From: Plakobranchus ocellatus
Lineage: Eukaryota; Mollusca; Gastropoda; Plakobranchidae
DNA length: 25,358 nucleotides
Assembly: GCA_019648995.1 (NCBI GenBank)
Contig: BLXT01008222.1
Coordinates: 124,590 to 149,947, forward strand
Reading direction: 5' to 3'
Shown: one piece after another, positions 10,727-20,250 of the stretch
How the letters are laid out: each line of letters starts with the position of its first letter
How positions within the stretch are numbered: position 1 is the stretch's first letter
The notes under the pieces: model-generated
Database searches by the model: none
What the model was told of the DNA's origin: nothing
The model's input: only the letters and a program-made list of their open reading frames with translations
Translations under genes and position numbers: made by a program

Positions 10727-11560
10727 TACCATCAGATTATTGTGAGCATAAAAGGGCCACACTCTAAATCTGAGGCAGGGGTCACTCCTTTCAAGTTCCC
10801 TCAATATGTGCAAGTAAATGCCACATTCATAACAAGCATCAATGGCATAGAATCAGGTTCTCGATCAAGGAATATGTAGCACTATGACATATCAATAATG
10901 CAAAAATTACCGTTTCCTTACACAATGTATTAATAAACACTATTGAACAAAATTGGATGCATGGATCATGTTGATAATGATAAAAAAAATATGATAATTG
11001 TTCAATGCAAGTTTGGTAAAAAAAATACATGAAGGCTGTTGATATCGGATAGATCCAAAGAATAAAGCAGAGTAGCCCGGAGAATGGAATTTATGGGCCT
11101 GCATTGGAATTTTTCATGAGCAAAACAGAAAATTGGTAGGTCTGCCCCCCTCCAATATGAAACCTAAGTTTACAGCTGTACTAAACTGTTTAGAAGGAAC
11201 ACTACCCTAAGCAATGCTCAGGGTATAAGCCTTCTTCAGGTGTTCCAACAACTCTGACTCTTTCAGTAAAAAAAAAAATTAATAGAGTATATTTCTTAAT
11301 GGTTAAAAAATGAAGAAAAAAACCCAAGAAAAATCCATAATAAATCAGACATTAATTTTTAGCATTTTTATAATTTGATGCCTTTTTTGCAATGATTACG
11401 TATTTTTTTGTAATATTAGGATTAATGGGTTAATGCATTTTTCCACCAACCTACTGGCTAAGCAAAGCAGCAAAAAATCTCACTTTTCAAAAATAGGATT
11501 GCAAAACAACCAAAACCTATTGTGATTAACCCCAAGCTTCATTTAGTAACAAGTTTTTAG

Positions 11561-11632
11561 GACTCAATTATCTGAAATACAATTAGTCAGATTTAAGACT
11601 CAATTAGATGAAATACAACTAATCAGCCTTAA
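11561..11632. repeat. 36-bp tandem pair
   Basis: Two diverged 36-bp units begin gactcaatta at 11561 and 11597. They share a GAAATACAA(T/C)TA core and end in TTAA. Confidence 0.8.
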
Positions 11633-11728
11633 GATGCAGCCTTAGCGTAAGGTCTAGTCTAATAAATCTTCAACCCAAGTAGATACAAAAATTTTTCTTT
11701 TTTTTTTTAATGGGCAAGCCATGCACAC

Positions 11729-12022
11729 CAACAATTTTGTAGAAGGTAGGTGGCTAGAAGCAACAAGTCTTGTGATTCAGGCTTTACATAAATTAAAAAA
11801 AAAAACCTATTCAACAGGTATTTGATACTTATAACATTGAACAAAATTGTATTTTTATGATTATCTTCCATCAACAATTTTGTAAAAGATAGGTGGCTAG
11901 AAGCAACAAATCTTGCAACTCAGGCTTTACACAAATTTAAAAATAACCTGTGCAACAGGTTTATTTATAACATTGAACAAAACTGTATTTATATGATTAT
12001 CTTAACAACAAATTTTTTTTGT
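11729..12022. repeat. 143-bp tandem duplication beside an exon
   Basis: Units start at 11729 and 11872 with caacaattttgta. They share the segments AGGTGGCTAGAAGCAACAA, CAGGCTTTACA and ATAACATTGAACAAAA. A third start (caacaaatttttttt, 12006) is cut off by the splice donor of the PPELP exon at 12028, so the array abuts the exon on its downstream side. Confidence 0.82.
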
Positions 12023-12028
12023 ACTCAC

Positions 12029-12166
12029 ACAGCTTTGTGAGGGCTAGAAGAGATGTGTTGACTGCTAGAGACAATTCTATAGGCAGTTCTGGTGGAACTA
12101 CTGAGGTCAGGATTAGTGTGCACTCCAAGAATAATTTGTAACGATTCCTTGTGGGGTCCTCTGTAC
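12029..12166 (-). CDS. ATP13A1 exon: TM4 with PPELP
   Basis: A 138-bp exon encoding [20 protein letters not shown], then [20 protein letters not shown] and ALTKL. PPELP in the fourth transmembrane helix is the P5A-ATPase hallmark, at the place where other P-type pumps bind their ion. P5A enzymes instead open a lateral groove there for peptide helices. The donor GTGAGT is strong. The acceptor ends ACTCAG and is preceded, within about 14 bases, by a (CAA)n run instead of a pyrimidine tract. Split codons on both sides agree with the neighbouring exons (Gly before TEDP, Phe after TKL). No lesions are seen. Confidence 0.96.
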
Positions 12167-12175
12167 CTGAGTAAT

Positions 12176-12200
12176 TTTGTTGTTGTTGTTGTTGTTGTTG
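12176..12200. repeat. (GTT)n microsatellite at a splice acceptor
   Basis: About eight TTG/GTT units, read as (CAA)n in the gene's direction, end about 10 bases upstream of the PPELP exon acceptor and occupy the normal polypyrimidine-tract position. Confidence 0.9.
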
Positions 12201-12868
12201 AAAAGGGTGGGGGGGAGAATATAAATTATTTAATGAAGATAAGTATGCAGAAATGAATTTCAATTAACTTGAAATCTATTTTTACAAACATACATGACCA
12301 GTTTAAGCATAGGTATATTTGCCATAAATTTCTACTTGAAAGAAAATGTGTCTGAGCATCATACATTTTGGCCACACAAATTCACAATTGGTAGCAAAAT
12401 AAGATGGGATATCAATATTTATTGCTGCAAATTCACCAAAAAAAGTTATGGAGGAAAAGGACACTAAAAATAACAAGCATTGATATACCATTACAACCAA
12501 AATATCTCTATTTTGGTTACAAACTCTGAAACGAAGCTACAGTTTAACTGCAGAGTTGTGAATATTCATTCACATACTTAGTGTCCTAAATTACAGAGGG
12601 CCTGATATTTGCAAAATCAAAAGATGAGACAGCATTATCAAGCATGGGATGCGAGGTTTTTTTTCCTCACAAAAGTAAGTTTTTTAATACTTTGTAGAAT
12701 CAGACCTAAATTGAAAATAGCTCAGTAAAGACTGCAGCTCATAAAAAAAAAAAAAATTGAATGCATCTTTCACAGGATAACAATTAATAAATTCAAGCAT
12801 TTACATTTGAGAAAATAAAAAGAGCTATGAAGAGATATCTTGCAATCTTCAATAGCACAAATACCTAA

Positions 12869-12960
12869 CATTGAACTGAGCTTAAAACTTTTAAGACAGG
12901 CCTATTTTAATAGAGCATAAGCTTCAACACTTTTTCTTGTCTTTAATCCAAATATAATTC
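12869..12960 (-). repeat. Decayed copy of TM3-exon 3' end, donor lost
   Basis: Aligns with 13268-13375. Both share cattgaact(c/g)agc at one end and, on the minus strand, TGGATTAAAG followed by AAGAAAA at the other. The donor GGTAAG has become GACAAG. A short stretch reads YIWIKDKKK, compared with YVWIKGKKK across the real exon boundary. Confidence 0.7.
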
Positions 12961-13094
12961 AAGAATGTAACCACCAACTCAAAATTTTTAAACAGATTTG
13001 AACAAAAGAAAATACATGAAAATGTTTTACATTTTAGAGGCTTCATCGGAAAAAAAAAAATGATAATGAAAATGTTGATGTTGTATTTGTGTAA

Positions 13095-13135
13095 TTTTCT
13101 TACCTTTAATTCAGACATGGAGGAAAATAATGTGT
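13095..13135 (-). repeat. Second copy of TM3-exon end with an intact donor
   Basis: On the minus strand this reads CCTCCATGTCTGAATTAAAG then GTAAGAAAA. The real exon end reads CCTCCTATGTATGGATTAAA then GGTAAGAAAA. The GTAAG donor consensus survives here, so it is a potential decoy 5' splice site inside the intron. Confidence 0.65.
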
Positions 13136-13138
13136 GTT

Positions 13139-13215
13139 CTGCCATATCCAAATCAAGTGCAGTATCAGCAGTATTAAGCCTATGGTCAATACTGCACTTC
13201 ACTTGGATATGGCAG
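13139..13215. repeat. 27-bp-arm hairpin (intronic, miRNA-like geometry)
   Basis: Arms 13139-13165 and 13189-13215 are reverse complements at 25 of 27 positions, with a 23-nt loop. The arm and loop sizes resemble a short microRNA precursor, but I recognise no known mature sequence. It adjoins the copied splice donor at 13095-13135. Confidence 0.75.
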
Positions 13216-13347
13216 TGTTGGGGTGTGGAACAAGTACTTTACAGCCTTTAGTAACAGCAATATCTTGCATTGAACTCAGCATATAAATTTAAGGAACTGT
13301 CCTATCAATACATGTATTCAAGGATGAGCATCAATATTTTTTCTTAC

Positions 13348-13530
13348 CTTTAATCCATACATAGGAGGCAGCGATGATTGCAAACACAAGCAGAAAGAGG
13401 ATGAAGAAAAAGGTCTCCAAATTATTGGCTGTGACCCGCTTTACCCCAAAAAGAATGGTTCTGAGAAGCTTGCCTTGTGACGTGTTGAAACTATGCCGCA
13501 AGACATATGCAATGCAACCATTGTCACTTG
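13348..13530 (-). CDS. ATP13A1 exon: actuator-to-TM3 region
   Basis: A 183-bp exon with acceptor CCCCCACAG and donor GTAAGA. It encodes [40 protein letters not shown] and then a hydrophobic span [18 protein letters not shown] ending in IK. The [20 protein letters not shown] block is almost identical to vertebrate ATP13A1, and the hydrophobic run is the third transmembrane helix. The last base begins the Gly codon completed by the PPELP exon. The preceding exon (TGES actuator loop) is not seen in the remaining 11.8 kb, so either that intron is long or the exon lies off the right edge. Confidence 0.95.
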
Positions 13531-13852
13531 CTGTGGGGGCATTACATACATACAAGTATTTACTTGAGTTGTTTCTACATGACATAATTATATCATATTT
13601 ATATAACATATAAAAATTTTAAAAAACAAAAAAAAAGAAACCAAAAGCGATAATCAAATTAAATTCTTCTTCACCACACTAAGTTTGCTGAAAAGAAAGA
13701 TGCATATCAGAATATATGTATAAAGGATACTGTGTATGCCTGTGTGTGAGAGAGAGTGAGACAGAGAAAGAGAGGTTTGGATTTTGTATACAGGCAGTCC
13801 ACAACAAGAATCTCAGGCTTGCAGACCCTTTGTCAGGCCAAAGTGCCAGTAG

Positions 13853-13910
<58 letters not shown>

Positions 13911-14473
13911 TGACAAAAGGTAATTGCAAAGTATGACTGGAGGCAAGGAAATAAAAATTGCTAGCATGATTTATTTTTATTATTAGTTTTGAAATCTTTG
14001 AGGATATCCTGCCCTAGTGTATTTTAGTTTGTGTGGAGGATAATTTTTCTCATAGTTTTTCATCAAATAAAGCGTAAGGTTGCTCATTTCTCCTAATGTT
14101 TCTTCCAGGCTAAACATGAATGTTGTGGCTTATTTTAAATGTGACAATACTAAACGTTGTGTGCTATAAAAAAAAAAGTCGTTAAAGCCTGTTTTTCAAA
14201 ACAGTATCCTTGGGTATGAAAGTTGAAAGTTGTTGTTGTTTCTAACTGAGAACATAAAGATGAACCCATCTGATAAGTTTTATGGATAAACTGTGTAAGA
14301 AAATCCCATTATTTACAAAGCATATGTTTATCCACATCTTTATAGGAGTGCTCTGAATATACTAATGCATCATCTTGTGAATATCCATTTCCTTTTTTTT
14401 TGTATTCTGCACCACACATATCCATGCCATGTTTCCAAGACAAAAATGTTATTCTAAGAGCTTTAAAGAGAAG
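13531..14473. other. Intronic AT-rich stretch
   Basis: Upstream of the TM3 exon, probably ATP13A1 intron. It contains the GA microsatellite and the T/G/A-rich run before it, and otherwise nothing I recognise. Confidence 0.6.
13858..13907. repeat. (GA)n microsatellite
   Basis: About 25 uninterrupted GA units. The preceding 120 bp carry an interrupted tgtgtgtgagagag run (13738-13775) like the one before the second GA tract at 24366. Confidence 0.95.
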
Positions 14474-15918
14474 ATTGATTGATTATTGGTATATCCAGTC
14501 CACCATTAAGCGGTGACCTCAGGGTTTCTGTTCATTCATCTTCTATCACAGGCTTCCATCAAATGCTCAAGCAAGCTAAAACAAGGATAAAAATCCATTA
14601 AAAGTCCAACAGAATAGAAAAACTTTAAAAGGAATCTGTACGAAGCCTCAGATATTTCTACAGACACCGAGTTCCTTTAAGTAACCCACTATGCGAGGGG
14701 GACTGACCTCTCGGAAAGTCTGTACATGTCAGTTACACTGAAGTATTTCCTCCAGGTGACTTGAAGTTGAAAGTCTGGGTACTCAATTAAAATATGCCTA
14801 ACAGTGTAAAAGCTGTCGCAGGCATAGCAAAAAGGGTGTTTTAAAAGGTAGCTCTGTGTGAGCCATATGTGGCCCACCCGAGCTTACACATTACCATCTC
14901 CCGTCTTCTACCTGCTCCTTCATCTCTTTTGCTGAGGTCCTCTCCCAAGTTGGGGAGTACTTTGTGGAGCTTGTTTGCCCCCTCACCAATTTTCTTGCCA
15001 AGCAATGTGGATATAAGCGTTTACTTTAGGTTTCAGATCGGACCAGCAAAGGAAATTCCTGAGTATTATGCTCTATTTTGAGCCGCCTTTGCAAGTTTGT
15101 CCACTTTCTCATTCCCCCTGATGCCCACATGAGCAGCAATCCAGACAAAAGAGATGTGAACATTGGGTGAAAATTTTCCGATTAAATTTTACAGGCGCCT
15201 GATATCTTTAACTTTGAAATTTTTGCTCTAGTCTTTGGGGCTGTAGATAAGAAAATTTTTATGGTATTTAATAAGATTTTTTATTTCTGTGAGAGCGAGG
15301 GCTATTCCCTCGAGCTCAGCACAGATGCCTTGTCTCTCTAGCAAGTTACCGTTGAGCAGTCTGGGCGTCCCAGAAAATAGGCTATGGCTGCAACCTTTTC
15401 CTCCACTTTGGATCCATCAGTGTAAACGGCATAGTGGTTGAAAAATTTTTTTTTCTCTAAGAGATTTTTTCTGATAGGCCACTTCACTGGTATTTTCCTT
15501 TTTTTGGTTAGTTAGTGAAATATCGAAGTTAAATCAGTGCTCCTCCAAAGGTGGAGGGCACTGGATATATTGATTATCAATAGTATTTACGTTGATGTTG
15601 GCATTCTTAATATGCTCAAAAGTATTGGCAATAAGATTTGGTTCAGACGTAGAATCAGCAGAAAAGTCAGACAATAGAGCATCAAATATAATATCGTGAC
15701 ATGGATTTTGGGGTAATGACTTGAATATACAAAATGAAAAGTAAAAAGGTAGAGTGGTATGCTGATGTTCGAGAAAAGGGTTCCCCAGCCTCCGCATACA
15801 AACTCTGAATAGGCGATGCTCTGAAAGCCCGGAGGACAATACAAAAACCCTGATGATGTATAGAATCCAGGGCTCTCAGAATATGTTTTTTTGCAGAGCC
15901 ATATATGTTACTGCCGTA
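14474..15918 (-). mobile_element. 5'-truncated second copy of the I-superfamily LINE
   Basis: The sequence aligns colinearly with 349-1823 of the full-length copy, from the ATTGATTG tail through the 3' UTR, the post-RNase H region (WLTQSYLL, CYACDSFYTVRHILIEYPDF), RNase H and the connection region (YGSAKKHILRALDSIHHQGF). Small indels break every frame. The homology stops at ctgccgtag near 15918. I found no convincing target-site duplication; the left flank agctttaaagagaag has no clear partner. It is an older or more decayed member than the full-length copy. Confidence 0.92.
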
Positions 15919-16145
15919 GGTGGACGGGACGATAGCGCAGGAAAGGAAGTGGGTATAGAAGACAAAGCCAGGTGGAGAAAAAGAGATGTTTCCATGTACT
16001 GACGACAGGCAGTTCATAGGTGACAACCTGCCTTGGTAGTCTCTTACGACCCGCGGTAAAAACGGTGGAGCACATTCTTTCCCTGGGCCCCACACGGGGA
16101 GAAGCATTTATATCATCACACTTCAGGTAGAGGGCTGTCAAAATT
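15919..16145 (-). repeat. GC-rich block joined to LINE copy 2, unidentified repeat
   Basis: This roughly 225-bp block has no counterpart in the full-length LINE and is far more GC-rich than its surroundings (for example gggccccacacgggg). On the minus strand it contains GGTCGTAAGAGACTACCAAG and a pyrimidine-rich end before the junction. It may be a nested SINE or another short element. At its right edge, on the minus strand, ALYLK resembles the LINE's ALHLD, which would place it inside the LINE. That match is very short. I cannot name the family. Confidence 0.4.
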
Positions 16146-16255
16146 AATACTATATAGATCAAACCGTTGATGAACTCAGTGAAATGAAAAAGATTTAAAT
16201 ATTTTATTTGAGTTTTTTCAACACTTCTTGTATTTGCTCTTATGAAAAATTATGC

Positions 16256-16735
16256 ATTTTATACCTTAAATCATGATCACTAGCAGTCACAGGTAAGGCA
16301 GGTGATGATATTGAGTTCCTTTCACATGTTTGTTTTCTTTTGACTTGCCATATTGGGTACTTATTGGGATTAATAGCGACCTTTTTTTATTATGAATAAA
16401 ATAATTCCTTGATATCTACTCTAAATCCTGATCACATACAGTTACAGGTTAGGAAAGTTATGATAATAATGAATTTCTTTGAGATTTTAGGTAGGCCTAA
16501 TGCAATTGCTTTTTTTTTTTTTTTTTCAATTATAGATCTACTTCAAATAATGAACGCCGACTGTTATAGGCAAGGCAGGTTATGATAATTAATTAGGTGG
16601 GGATCAGTTTTTATAAAATATCTATTATGTTTTTATTGGCGTTTTTGTTTTTTTTTGTTGTTGTTGTTTCTTTGCCAACACTAACATGTAAAATTAATAA
16701 ACATATAATGATAATGAATTCTGTAAGATCTACTG
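16256..16735 (+). repeat. Decayed tandem repeats with a CAGGTAAGGCAGG core
   Basis: Diverged units begin near 16256, 16411, 16533 and perhaps 16680. They share a layout: an A/T lead, (C/T)AAAT(C/A)-TGA, then ACAGGTAAGGCAGG, GATGATAAT and (A)TGAATTTCTTTGAGA. Spacing is about 120-155 bp. A related unit lies at 19017-19085 and perhaps another near 19190. They do not look coding. Confidence 0.55.
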
Positions 16736-16894
16736 CTATTGTTTTGGTCTATAAAAATCACATGCGCCTGTGACAAATCAAAGAGCTAGCCTACCAGTCT
16801 TTTTCTAAATTCCAAATTGCTACCTCCAAGAAAGTTTGCCAATTTTCCAGAAAATTTGTCAAAATTTGTTGTTTATGCAAGCTATGTCGGCCTG

Positions 16895-17335
16895 CTACCC
16901 CTTGAAAAACATAGGCATAATATGTAACAATGGAAAGTTCAAAGTCTCAGCCTTCCTATCAAAGCCAACAGAAGTACCATAATATGGATATCTAAATTTA
17001 ATTAAATTTTTCCAAGGAGAGCTCCATTCATAAATCATTACCATACATGGAGCATCTGTCCTAGTTCCCACAGTTTTTACTACAACAGCGTTGATTTTGG
17101 ATATGGAGACTTCCAGTTCCTTAGTTTGTGCATGACCGTCAGCCACGCGAGCTTTTACCATCATGGTGACACAGTAATGAGTATGAACTGGACGTAAGGA
17201 AATGGCCGAAAGGAGACGGGTGCAACAGGAAGACCTTGAGAGAGCTGAAGGATAGCATAAATCATATTCCCGTTTAGAAAAAGTTGATATTTTATTTAGT
17301 TCCGAAATTAGACACATCTGTTTCTTCTGGGACAT
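16895..17335 (-). CDS. Unidentified 146-codon ORF
   Basis: An uninterrupted ATG-to-stop frame in otherwise stop-rich sequence. Its base and codon use is more balanced than its flanks. The N-terminal part has several Cys (SRSSCCTRLL, HTHYCVTMMV). The middle reads like a folded domain (ELEVSISKINAVVVKTVGTR), and the C-terminal part is aromatic (MIYEWSSPWKNLIKFRYPYY). There is no signal peptide or transmembrane helix, and no family I recognise. It lies in the putative upstream ATP13A1 intron, in the same orientation. It does not match any ATP13A1 segment I know. It may be a fragment of a mobile element or a retrocopy, or may be chance. Confidence 0.3.
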   Translation of the reverse strand: MSQKKQMCLISELNKISTFSKREYDLCYPSALSRSSCCTRLLSAISLRPVHTHYCVTMMVKARVADGHAQTKELEVSISKINAVVVKTVGTRTDAPCMVMIYEWSSPWKNLIKFRYPYYGTSVGFDRKAETLNFPLLHIMPMFFKG

Positions 17336-19016
17336 TGAGTTATTTTCAGGATAGGTATCATATTACCATTTTGAGACGGTCCCCCAGTCCTCACTGGGCC
17401 TTAATGACCTTTGGTTACGAATGAGTGCACTCATGAGGAAAAGTGGATAATTTTTTTGAAAACTTGTATAATTTTAATTAATTTAAACACCAAATAGCTC
17501 ATTTCACATTGATGCTAAAATTTTCCAACAAAGACCTGGTAAAAATTTTGGAAAAGTTCTTTCCTCCGATACTAAATAAATTATAGCATTTAAAATAACA
17601 CACTTTTTTTTGTCTGTCTAAATGTCTGTGAAATACAAATGAAAATGGTAATAAACTAATTTTAAAAATCATTATAAGTCTCCATAACAATCAAATGAAA
17701 ATCAAAAGCTGTACTCTTAATAAGAAAAAAACATTCGCTTTTTGGAACTGAAAATTTCCTGAAGTTGCTATAGATAAATATTTGCTATAAAGCAACAAAG
17801 ATTGACACCATTGAAAAATTGATTTCAAATCTGTAACATATTCTAAATAATATCAGGAAACATTTTTTTAGGAGATGTAGATTACTACAAGAAAGGCACA
17901 CCCATCTTCTTGAATAGGTGAGATTTTTAACAAAATATTTTGATAGTAAGACAATTTAATGAAGGTTCTATTTTTCCTCTTCACCTGAGACTTTTCAACA
18001 AAAATGTAGGAGGAGCCTCGAGTGAGATGTTATAGAGAATGCTCTAAGTCTAAGTGACAAAAAATGCAGTATCACATGTTCAATACTTTATAATAGACGG
18101 TTAAGAGAAATTTCTGCCTAAAATAATTTTAAAAAAACTGTTTCGATCATAAAAGATTATTTGATTTATTTTAGTAAGTTCATTGGGGGTAATAGAAGGT
18201 TGTGTTCATATACATCATATATAACCAAAATAATTTATGTATGCATTCAAAACAGAAGCAATGAAGACTTTTTAAGTATACAGGAAAGACTAGAAGTCTA
18301 AATTTTGGCTCAGCATCCCTTAACTTTGCAAATTTTTAAAAACTATTTAAGGCAACCACAGAATAAGAACTGCATTCAATTCATCTATTTCTGCTGAATA
18401 AAGTGATGTTTTCAGACAAACTTTGGTTTGTTTGGGTGAGAAGTTATAAAAACTTTAAGAAGACAATAATAATTTTACAACTGTTGAAAAAAATGGAGTT
18501 ACTTATGCAAATGTAATAAAATTAAAACTTTCCTTCAAGATATAAAAAAAATTCTTTGACAGGGATGAAGTCCGAAAATCACTCTCAGAATATGCTTTCT
18601 CACTTTTGAAAATTGCAATTAAACAAACAAATGAAACTGAAAATTTAAGCCTATATAGGTTGGCCAAGCTGGAGTAAATGCTCAAGTGCACATCACTGCA
18701 CAGTAATTAGAGAGGGTATCAGGCATAAAAAATGTAACCTGAAAAGAGTCAACTAGCAAGCCTGCACACAAACTAAATTTCCCCACTGGAAGAGAGGAGA
18801 AACAGCTGTGTGTAAGATTTTGAAAATTATATTCATATCCAAGATGGCCAACATTTTTTTTTTGTTGTCATGCCAACAGTAAATGAAAAAAGCCATTTTG
18901 GTTGATTATATCACCTTTTGGGGATCATATATCATGAATAAACCATCTTTAAAGGTATCATTTAAGAAATAAAGAAAATCACCCCTTACTGCCACACTTG
19001 CTTTTAAATATTAAGG
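17336..19016. other. AT-rich stretch, nothing recognised
   Basis: No exon, RNA gene or clear repeat seen. It has many A/T homopolymers and short random ORFs only. Confidence 0.5.
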
Positions 19017-19085
19017 CATATTCTACTTTGCGATCTTTGATGCTCACAGGTAAGGCATATATGATGCCACTGAATTTCTTTGAGA
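19017..19085 (+). repeat. Further unit of the GTAAGGCA repeat family
   Basis: Contains gctcacaggtaaggcatatatgatg followed by tgaatttctttgaga, aligning with the units at 16256-16490, about 2.5 kb away from them. Confidence 0.55.
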
Positions 19086-19296
19086 TACACCTTGATTAAT
19101 CTTTTTTTCCCCCAACATGCCGTTATTAAAAAAAAAAAAAAAGTCACTGATTTTCAAAACTATAGGCCCCATGCCTAGGTCTGTTTCGTTTTATGATTGG
19201 CATTAAATTGTTAGGTAGGAGATGACAATGAATGTCCAGGTCCTCAGATAAATACATGTATAAATAATGTCAAGGTCTAGACTCGTCTCTAGATCT

Positions 19297-19680
19297 ATGA
19301 TCGCTAAAACTTAATGACACTGTACTTCTAAAAAGTAAAATGGAGAAACTAATCCCCTTCCTATTTCATCTAATTCTTTGATGTTTCTCAATATCCTTGT
19401 GCTTCATATTGAAAAACGTTTGTTTGTTTTCTTTTTACTCTGGTAATCATAATGTGTTGAGAGCAGAGAAAGACAAGCAAAAAGGTTAATGATCGCTAAA
19501 ACTTAATGACACTGTACTTCTAAAAAGTAAAATGGAGAAACTAATGCCCTTCCTATTTCATCTAATTCTTTGATGTTTCTCAATATCCTTGTGCTTCATA
19601 TTGAAAAACGTTTGTTTGTTTTCTTTTTACTCTGGTAATCATAATGTGTTGAGAGCAGAGAAAGACAAGCAAAAAGGTTA
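19297..19680. repeat. 192-bp tandem duplication, nearly perfect
   Basis: Units 19297-19488 and 19489-19680 begin atgatcgctaaaac and end aaaaaggtta. I see one substitution (c at 19354, g at 19546) in 192 positions, so this is very young or has been homogenised. It has no coding content. Confidence 0.95.
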
Positions 19681-19752
19681 AAATGCTCACTGATGGCGAT
19701 CTAGGTCTATACTATAATCATGTGCATGATTGAGAACTAGATCTACACTAGT

Positions 19753-19941
19753 ATGGATTGTGCTGGGCACAAGTCATTCACATTATGCAAATTTAATGCT
19801 CCTCCGAAATATCCTGCGGATTTTAAGCTTTACTGTTCCACACTTGACAAGGCATGCACGATCAATTTGCCTGTCCACCTACTTCACAGATTTGCCCGTT
19901 CATTGGGTGAATGGTTGAAGCACCATCTTGACCGGCTTTAA
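19753..19941 (+). pseudogene. Unidentified fragment with CKFNAPPKYP motif
   Basis: A 62-codon frame reads GHKSFTLCKFNAPPKYPADF, then KLYCSTLDKACTINLPVHLL. An HxH-like run lies in the overlapping frame just before it. The spacing of His, Cys and C(K/R)FN-P-PP vaguely recalls the zinc-finger region of Helitron Rep/helicase proteins (CRFNFPxPP). No other Helitron landmark is seen, so this is a weak guess. Confidence 0.18.
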
Positions 19942-20250
19942 GAGTATCAAGTTGCTCAGTTGACCTAGGTGACAGAATATTACTTGTTTAAAGTGAAAAA
20001 GTGTTTCACATGTTATTTTTCTCTTCTTTTAATTCTCAACAGACAAAACAAACTCGATATATCAACGCTTCAAACCAGAATATCAAGAAAAATCAAGATT
20101 TCTCACTTTAAATTGGGAAATCGGGAGACGGGTATTTTCTTCAAAAAATTGGGAGTTCTGGCATGTCTGTACAAGTCTGTCGGAAAAATAGATATAAAAG
20201 AAGAAAGAGTAAACAAAATTTTAAAAGAATCAGAAACAATAACGAAAAAA

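Larger units (their letters stand above)
7526..12028 (-). other. ATP13A1 intron (4,503 bp)
   Basis: Intron between the PPELP exon and the DKTGT exon. It is AT-rich, with many homopolymer runs. It holds short tandem duplications (10697-10726, 11561-11632, 11729-12022) and TCTAGATCTAGA-like words near 9868 and 10085. I found no coding exon or RNA gene in it. Open frames such as 9240-9521 have no recognisable content. Confidence 0.8.
12167..13347 (-). other. ATP13A1 intron (1,181 bp) with exon-end copies
   Basis: Intron between the TM3 exon and the PPELP exon. It contains two decayed copies of the upstream exon's 3' end plus donor (12869-12960 and 13095-13135) and a hairpin (13139-13215). Otherwise it is AT-rich and featureless. 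Confidence 0.85.

Noticed and set aside
12173-12263. Poly-Gln N-terminal extension of the PPELP exon
   Set aside because: It is a (CAA)n microsatellite upstream of a good in-phase acceptor at 12166. The upstream exon joins in frame at that acceptor, so the Gln run is most likely intron.
13716-13910. Plus-strand ORF ending in an Arg-Glu repeat
   Set aside because: It is a translation of the GA microsatellite.
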